A stretch of DNA of 64,000 nt from CBDATW01 sp965214965. Its GTDB lineage: Bacteria > Bacillota_I > Bacilli_A > CBDATW01. The stretch spans positions 474,538-538,537 of the forward strand of contig OZ244030.1 in assembly GCA_965214965.1 (NCBI GenBank), given 5' to 3'. The notes below the pieces were generated by a model. It worked only from the letters and a program-made list of their open reading frames with translations, was not told the origin of the DNA and searched no databases. Shown one piece after another: positions 58,460 through 64,000 of this stretch (position 1 is the first letter of the stretch; every line of letters begins with the position of its first letter). A program made the position numbers and the translations under genes.

Positions 58460-58646
58460 ATTGTATTATTTCCTTTCACTTTAAGTTCAACTGAAAAAAT
58501 AATTGAACTAAAATGAAAGTTTTAAGATTTAAGACAATATTATCTATAGATGTATTGATTTCTTTTTGAAATCTTTCTAGTGCTTCTCCAATTAAATTAG
58601 CTAAGACTGCAGCACAAGAAATAGTTTGAACTTTTTTTGTATTCAT
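58443..58646 (-). CDS. 67-aa protein, possible leader or truncated S-component relative
   Basis: Starts MNTKKVQTISCAAVLANLIG with an AAGGAAC site six bases upstream. The first ~20 residues resemble the N-termini of the two ThiT-like S components (Lys-rich, then I[ST].AA[IV]LA). After that it diverges (EALERFQKEINTSIDNIVLN) and is not clearly a membrane helix. One TGA Trp. It overlaps the next start by 17 bases, so it could couple translation. It may be a truncated paralogue. Confidence 0.5.
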
Positions 58647-58659
58647 TGCTAGTTCCTTT

Positions 58660-58760
58660 ATTTGTTCTATATAGGGAGATCTTTTGGCAGTCACCTCTCC
58701 TATAATTACAAAATATATAATTTTGTGCAAGGTTGTTTAAACCTTACAAATAAATTATAA
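58660..58760 (-). promoter_or_regulatory. Structured leader of the thiT/transketolase-like operon (unassigned)
   Basis: Three hairpins in ~100 bases on the minus strand: AAGGTT/AACCTT, ACAAAAT/ATTTTGT, and ATAGG-AGA with TCT-CCCTAT (one-base bulge) enclosing a small GG...GCC loop. It lies between the lplA terminator and the 67-aa ORF. It does not match the TPP riboswitch. Class unknown. Confidence 0.45.
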
Positions 58761-58761
58761 C

Positions 58762-58786
58762 AAAAATAAAGACTTCTGTCTTTATT
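58762..58786 (-). terminator. Terminator of lplA
   Basis: 9-bp stem AATAAAGAC/GTCTTTATT with a four-base loop; the lplA stop codon is inside the stem. Confidence 0.7.
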
Positions 58787-59780
58787 CTGCATTATAATTT
58801 TCACCTAAAATTAGTTGAATTAATTTTTGTTTTTTTAATTTATGAAAATAATCTGAAAAATTATTAATCGAATAGATAAATTCGGTGATTTTTTCTTGAT
58901 TAAATTCTATTCCAATAATATCTCTTTTAATTTTTTCAATACTTTTTTTAAAAAAATATTCTCCGAATATATCAAAATCAATTATCTTTTTATCTTTAAC
59001 ATTTAAATAAACTTGAATTGTTCCGAAACCAGGAATGTACTCTACTGACATATTATTATATTTTTTATCATTTTTTAAAATAAATTGAATTGAATCTCTT
59101 TTTTGCTGTGCTAGTTTTTCAACCTTTGAAATCATTTCAAATGATGGAATAAATTCTCCAGATGTTCCAAACTCTTTAACAAATTCTTTTTTTAATTTTT
59201 CATAGGTTATTTCTTTTGGAAGGTAGTCTTTTAGATTTGCTACTCTTGATCTTACGGATTTAACACCTTTTGTTTTTAATTTTTCATTATTTGGAATTAA
59301 AATTTTTGAAATATCTGAAAAATCAGTATTGTAAAGAATTGTCCCGTGGTGAACTAATACATCATTATGTGTCATTTGTGCAGTTCCTGAAAATTTTTTA
59401 TCATCTATCAACAAATCATTACGCCCAGAAAAATAAACTGGGCTAGTAGTAAATTTATTTAATAAATTAATTATAGGTTCTGAATATTTCTTAAAATCAT
59501 ATAGATGTTCTGTATGCCCTTTCAATATAAAAGAATAATTAAAGTTTCCCAGATCTTGATAAACTGCACCTCCACCAGACATTCTTCTAACGATATTAAT
59601 TTCGTTTTGATTTAAAAATTCAATTCCAGCTTCTGTATGTGGGTTTTGGTTTTTACCAATAATTACACATTTATCATTTTGGTAAATTAAAAATAATGAT
59701 TCCTCAAGATTTTTCATCATATATTCTTCAAAAGCCAAATTAAAAAATGGGTCATAGCATTTAGAAACATAAAATTTCAT
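58782..59780 (-). CDS. lplA: Lipoate-protein ligase A
   Basis: LplA, 332 aa, activates lipoate and attaches it to E2 or other lipoyl domains. NIVRRMSGGGAVYQDLGNFNYSF (lipoyl-AMP binding), the Lys in DDKKFSGTAQ and HHGTILYNTDF are present, with the C-terminal accessory domain from about residue 250. Adjacent to the 2-oxoacid dehydrogenase operon, whose E2 is its likely target. Confidence 0.94.
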   Translation of the reverse strand: MKFYVSKCYDPFFNLAFEEYMMKNLEESLFLIYQNDKCVIIGKNQNPHTEAGIEFLNQNEINIVRRMSGGGAVYQDLGNFNYSFILKGHTEHLYDFKKYSEPIINLLNKFTTSPVYFSGRNDLLIDDKKFSGTAQMTHNDVLVHHGTILYNTDFSDISKILIPNNEKLKTKGVKSVRSRVANLKDYLPKEITYEKLKKEFVKEFGTSGEFIPSFEMISKVEKLAQQKRDSIQFILKNDKKYNNMSVEYIPGFGTIQVYLNVKDKKIIDFDIFGEYFFKKSIEKIKRDIIGIEFNQEKITEFIYSINNFSDYFHKLKKQKLIQLILGENYNAE

Positions 59781-59811
59781 ATTGTCCTCCTTTGATTAAT
59801 TTAATTTTATC

Positions 59812-59842
59812 ATATAAATAAAAAAATAAACCTGATGGTTTA
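59812..59842 (-). terminator. Terminator of the 2-oxoacid dehydrogenase operon
   Basis: Stem TAAACC/GGTTTA with a TGAT loop, followed by TTTTTTT on the minus strand. Confidence 0.65.
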
Positions 59843-59858
59843 AATTTTTATAATTTTA

Positions 59859-62351
59859 TTAAACACCTTTTTTAGCTTTTCTTATTTGGTCTGCTTTGGT
59901 GTGAACTTTTGTCGGAACATATCCTTTAAGTTTGACTATTTTTTCATTTATTGCTGATAGAATATCGTCTTTTTGTGGATAAATAAACGATTCATATTCT
60001 GCTCCTGGCATAATTCAGTTTCTAGCACCTAAAACAACTGGTGGCGCATCAAAATGATCAAATGCTAATTCAATAAGTGTTTGTGAAACATTTTTCATAA
60101 AGTTTGATCTTTCAAAACCTTCATTGACAAGAATAATTTTTCCTGTTTTCTTAACTGACTCAACTAAAATTTCATAATTGAATGGAACTGCAGATCTCAT
60201 ATCAATTAATTCAACTGACATTCCATATTTTGATTCTAGTTCTTCTTTTGCTTCTAAAGCTCTATATAGAGATGCTCCAAGAGTTACAATTGTAATATCT
60301 GATCCTTTTGATCTGTAAACACCTTCTCCAAATGGAATTTCATAATAACCTTCTGGAACTCCACCCTCAACAAACATTTCTGGTTTGTCATATAGTTTTT
60401 GAGTTTCAACAAATATTGTTGGATCCCCAATTGATAAAGCATAGTTTAACATACCTTTAGCGTCGTATGGAGTAGCTGGAATTACAAGGTTGATACCTGT
60501 AATAGCCGAAATAACAGCTGAATAATCTTGTGAGTGCTGGACACCATATCCTGAACCAATGTTTGTTCTAATAACAACTGGCATTTGCAGAATACCGCCT
60601 GACATGGCTCTTCATTTTGAAAGTTGTGCAGAAATTTCATCACCAGCTCTAAATAGGAAATCAAAGTATTCTAATTCAACAATTGCTTGTCCACCCATTA
60701 ACGCATAACCTACAGCTGTACCAACAATTGCTGCTTCAGTAATTGGAGAGTTAAATAATCTATTGTATGGGAGTGCTTCTGTTAGACCTTGGTATACACC
60801 GTAAGCTCCTCCTCAATCTCTAAGTTCTTCACCATAACCAATTAGTGATGGTTCTTTAGTGAACCTATCAAATACAGCCTCAAAAATAGCATCACGCATC
60901 TGCATAGTCCTCATTTTTGAAAGTGCTTTCCCATTTTTATCATAGGCTGAACGTGAACGTTTAGCAATTCTGGCAATTCTTGGGTTAGTAGCAACTGTTT
61001 CTTCCAAAGTTTTTTGATTAAGTTCAATTGGTTTATAGTTGGTGATTTCTTTTTTTTCTCTTGAAAGCATCATATCTTCAAGAACTTCATTAGAAGATCA
61101 GTCTAGTTCACCAGTAACTTCAGGGTTAATTGATAATTTGTAAATATTAGTAAATAAATCTGTAATTTCTTTTTCTATTTTATCAATATCAGCTTGTTTA
61201 GCAATTCCAGCATCCTCTAATTCTTTGGCAAACAGAATTAGAGGATCAAATTTTTTAAATTCTTCAATTTCTTCTGGAACACGGTATGATTCCAAATCAC
61301 CTGAAGAATGGCCGTTATAACGATATGTTCTAATTTCGTTTATAACTGGTCCGTCTCCTTTTTCAAGAATTTCTTTTTTACGTTTGATTAAGTCAATAAC
61401 AGCAAGAACATTTTGTCCATTAACAACTTCTGCATGCATGGCTTCAGGATTAATAGCAGCACCTATTCTAGCTGAACCTTTGTTACCCATTGTTTCGCCG
61501 ATAGTTTGACCACCCATTCCATAAGCATTGTTCATTACAGTCATCATAAATGGCGGTCTTTTTTTGTATGGTTCATCTCATAGTTCTTTGAATTGATCCA
61601 TAGCAGCAAAGTTTAATGTTTCTCAAAGTGGACCAACAGATACACCACCATCTCCAACAATAGCAGCAGAAATACCTGGTTGATGGTTGTTGTGTTTAAA
61701 CATAGCAACCCCAAGTGCTAATGACCCTTGAGCTCCAACAATAGCATTGTTAGGACCAACACCTAGTGGTAGGAAGAACTGGTGCATGGAACCAGAAAGT
61801 CCGCGGTTAAATCCTGTAGCTTTCCCTCAAACTTCACACATAAATCCATACATAAAGTAAAAAATCATTTTTTCTCTATCGTTTTTAAATTTATATGATG
61901 ATTTCTCAATGGCCGCAAGAATTTCACCATTGTTGTATTCCTTCATAATTGGTGCAAACTCTGAATCTTCCATTCAATAAATAGCTGATAGACCTTTTGC
62001 TATTGCTTCACCGTGGTTACGGTGTGATGACATAATGATGTCATCTTTAGTAAGGGGGAAGTTATGACCTACAGCTGCAGCTTCTTGCCCTGTAGACATG
62101 TGAGCTGGTCCGTAATAAGCATATTTAATTCCATTTCATTCAGATTTTATTTTGATATCATCAAGGAAGGATTCATAAAGACGGATTCAATACATTTCTT
62201 TATAAATTTCAATAGCATCTTCTTTTGATATATTTTTATCTTTTATTTCATCTGCTAATGTACGTGAGTACTTCATAGCAGGAATAACCCCAAGATCTAC
62301 ATCTTTGCAATTTAAGAATTCTTCAGGCTTAACATTCATTCACTTTGGCAT
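59859..62351 (-). CDS. 2-oxoacid (pyruvate) dehydrogenase E1, alpha and beta fused in one chain
   Basis: 830-aa single frame in code 4, read through with no TAA/TAG. Residues ~1-420 are E1 alpha: HMSTGQEAAAVGHNF, SSHRNHGEAIAKG, AIVGDGGVSVG (TPP/Mg motif, about 233) and the phosphorylation-loop-like RYNGHSSGD. A linker follows. Residues ~480-830 are E1 beta: TMQMRDAIFEAVFDRF, GYGEELRDWGGAYGVYQ, SPITEAAIVG (catalytic Glu) and GSGYGVQHSQDYSA. Most mycoplasmas have separate pdhA and pdhB. AGAGGAAAT lies before the ATG. Whether pyruvate or a branched-chain oxoacid is the substrate is not settled; operon context favours pyruvate. Confidence 0.88.
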
Positions 62352-62382
62352 TTTATATTTCCTCTATTTCTATTTCTTTTGT

Positions 62383-63750
62383 TTAACTAAAAATTACGTC
62401 TTTAATGATTTCGCCAATTGTTGGGTGAGCAAAGATTAATGATCTCATTTGTTCTTTGCTAAATCTTTTACCTACAATAATTGAACCCAAATGGATTAAT
62501 TCAGATGCAGCATTACCAAATGCTGACATACCAATAATTTCTTCTGTATCTTTTTTTAGAATTATTTTTACAAGACCTTGATATGATGTGTCTTCAACAA
62601 CAAATTTACCTGAATACATCATTGAAAGCTTTTTAACTGTAACTTCAATGTTTTGTTCTTTAGCTTTGGATTCTGTAATTCCAATTTCTCCAATTTCTGG
62701 AGTTCCATAAATAACTGTTGGGACTTTGTTATAATCAATTGCAACATTTTTCCCCAAAATATTATCAATTACAATTTCTCCATGTCTTGAAGCAGTGTGA
62801 GCTAACATTAACTTGCCAGTAACGTCACCAATTGCATATACTCCAGGAACATTTGTCTGGCATTGATCATCAATTGGAATAAATCCATTCTCAACATTAA
62901 CTTCGATATTCTCAAGACCACAACTTATATTGGCTTTTCTTCCGATTGAGATAAGAGCTCTGTTGTGTTGAATTTTTTGTTCCTTTCCATCTGCGTCTTC
63001 AAAGATAACATGTGTTTTTGTTATTTCTTTAGCTTTACAATTTAATTTAAATTCAATTCCTTTATCAGTTTCTAAAACTTTTTGGAATTGTTCCGTAATT
63101 TCCGGATCTGTTGGTCCAGCAATTTTTGAAGATGCTTCAATAACAGTAACTTTTGAACCTGCTGAAGCAAAGTAGGATCCTAATTCTAAACCTATTACTC
63201 CCCCACCAATTACTACTAATTCTTTTGGAATCTCAGTCATATCCAGAGCTTCTGTTGAAGTAATAACGTGGCCTGCTTCATATCCTTCTTGAGCCCCTTT
63301 AATAAACCCAGGTACAAATACAGTTGATCCAGTAGCAATTACTAAATTAGAACTCTTAATAATTTCTCCAGCTACTTCGACTTTAAATTCTCCAATCTTA
63401 TCTGATTTTTGAATTATTCCTTTTCCGTTAAATACATTAACTTTAGCACCTTTCATTTTTGCCACAACACCATTAACAAGCATATCTACTTTTGTGTTTT
63501 TATATTTTACAACTTTAGCTTGATCCAAAGATAATTTACCACCTATAATTCCGTTGTCATGTGAATGGTTTGCTTCTTGCATTACCTTTTCCATATGAAG
63601 GAAAGCTTTTGAAGGTATACAACCTGTGTTAAGGCATGTACCACCTAATCTTGCTTCTTCAATTAAAGCTACTGATTTTTTTGCTTTTCCAGCTTCTGCT
63701 GCTAAATGGTAACCACCTGGTCCACCACCAATAATAATTAAATCAAACAT
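62383..63750 (-). CDS. lpdA: Dihydrolipoyl dehydrogenase (E3)
   Basis: E3, 455 aa, FAD-dependent. FAD site IIIGGGPGGYHLAAEAG, redox disulfide GGTCLNTGCIPSKAFLHM, NAD site VIGGGVIGLELGSYF, and C-terminal catalytic His-Glu in FAHPTIGEII. No N-terminal lipoyl domain is attached, unlike E3 in several mycoplasmas. It lies 31 bases upstream of the E1 gene and 14 bases downstream of E2. Confidence 0.96.
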   Translation of the reverse strand: MFDLIIIGGGPGGYHLAAEAGKAKKSVALIEEARLGGTCLNTGCIPSKAFLHMEKVMQEANHSHDNGIIGGKLSLDQAKVVKYKNTKVDMLVNGVVAKMKGAKVNVFNGKGIIQKSDKIGEFKVEVAGEIIKSSNLVIATGSTVFVPGFIKGAQEGYEAGHVITSTEALDMTEIPKELVVIGGGVIGLELGSYFASAGSKVTVIEASSKIAGPTDPEITEQFQKVLETDKGIEFKLNCKAKEITKTHVIFEDADGKEQKIQHNRALISIGRKANISCGLENIEVNVENGFIPIDDQCQTNVPGVYAIGDVTGKLMLAHTASRHGEIVIDNILGKNVAIDYNKVPTVIYGTPEIGEIGITESKAKEQNIEVTVKKLSMMYSGKFVVEDTSYQGLVKIILKKDTEEIIGMSAFGNAASELIHLGSIIVGKRFSKEQMRSLIFAHPTIGEIIKDVIFS

Positions 63751-63764
63751 TTTCTATACCTTTC

Positions 63765-64000
63765 TTATTTAATTAGAGAACCAATGTTTTCTAATGTTTC
63801 TTTCATTTCTTTTAGAAATAATGTTCCAGCTACACCATCATTTGGTCTGTGGTCCATTGTAAGTGACAATGTAATTTCTGGATATTCAACAACTTCTTTT
63901 TTATCATTTATTTTTAATCTTTTAATTGGTGAGCCAACTCCAAGTATTCCTGCTTGTGGTGGGTTAAGAACTGGAGTGAAGAATGATACTCCTGATAATC
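63765..64000 (-). CDS. Dihydrolipoamide acyltransferase E2, C-terminal part (cut by window edge)
   Basis: The last 77 residues of an E2 acyltransferase catalytic domain. LNPPQAGILGVGSPI and the active-site motif DHRPNDGVAGTLFLKEM (His and Asp of the family's HR..DG) are visible. The lipoyl and subunit-binding domains lie beyond the window. First visible gene of the E2-E3-E1 operon. Confidence 0.92.
   Translation of the reverse strand, partial: LSGVSFFTPVLNPPQAGILGVGSPIKRLKINDKKEVVEYPEITLSLTMDHRPNDGVAGTLFLKEMKETLENIGSLIK

Overview
The window is about 64 kb of AT-rich DNA from a mollicute (Mycoplasma-type bacterium) that reads UGA as tryptophan. Nearly every long gene has in-frame TGA codons at conserved Trp positions (SecY, RplF, RpsH and RpsN C-termini, Der, PtsI, FabF, transketolase-like genes), so all coordinates here use genetic code 4. 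I cannot name the species. An almost complete type II fatty-acid synthesis set with a FabV enoyl reductase is unusual for a UGA=Trp mollicute.

Layout. 1-16.8 kb: one long minus-strand ribosomal superoperon (rpsJ to rplQ, with secY, adk, map, infA, rpoA), followed by the ECF vitamin-transporter energizing module (ecfA1, ecfA2, ecfT). 17-22.4 kb: tRNA-Ser, tsf, rpsB (with an unusual repeat-bearing tail), ptsI, and hrcA under a CIRCE-like operator. 22.4-24.4 kb: a decayed stretch with a Cof-type phosphatase and a clear hrcA relic. 24.4-31.5 kb: two YmdB-like phosphodiesterase genes (the second lacks metal ligands), a BMP-family lipoprotein and its convergent nucleoside ABC transporter, and a second Cof phosphatase. 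31.6-36.1 kb: two tRNA clusters (15 tRNAs) around a putative metal exporter and two tandem CtlX-type hydrolases. 36-42.7 kb: a lipoprotein, RNase P RNA, gpsB/recU, HU, der, cmk and ribU behind an FMN riboswitch. 42.7-52.6 kb: ppa, rluB, scpAB, plsC, acpS, rnhC and the FASII cluster (acpP-fabD-fabG-fabF-fabZ, with fabV divergent). 52.6-58.8 kb: two transketolase-like genes with eroded cofactor motifs, interleaved with three ThiT-like ECF S components. 58.8-64 kb: lipoate ligase and a 2-oxoacid dehydrogenase operon (E2, E3, and a single-chain E1 alpha-beta fusion).

How the genes fit together. The EcfA1/A2/T module can energize RibU, ThiT and the two ThiT-like S components encoded here. Thiamine and lipoate uptake or ligation would supply the 2-oxoacid dehydrogenase, whose acetyl-CoA could feed the FASII genes; AcpS charges AcpP and PlsC uses acyl groups for phospholipid. 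No fabH or acetyl-CoA carboxylase gene is visible here.

The most notable possible undescribed system is the duplicated module of a ThiT-like S component plus a transketolase-like protein that has lost the GDG cofactor motif and the catalytic Glu. Both copies lie behind long, apparently structured, unassigned leaders. Other notable items are the apparent single-base frameshift in map, the YmdB pseudoenzyme, the hrcA relic, the E1 fusion and the overlapping acpP/fabV promoters. I saw no CRISPR array, intact insertion sequence or prophage.
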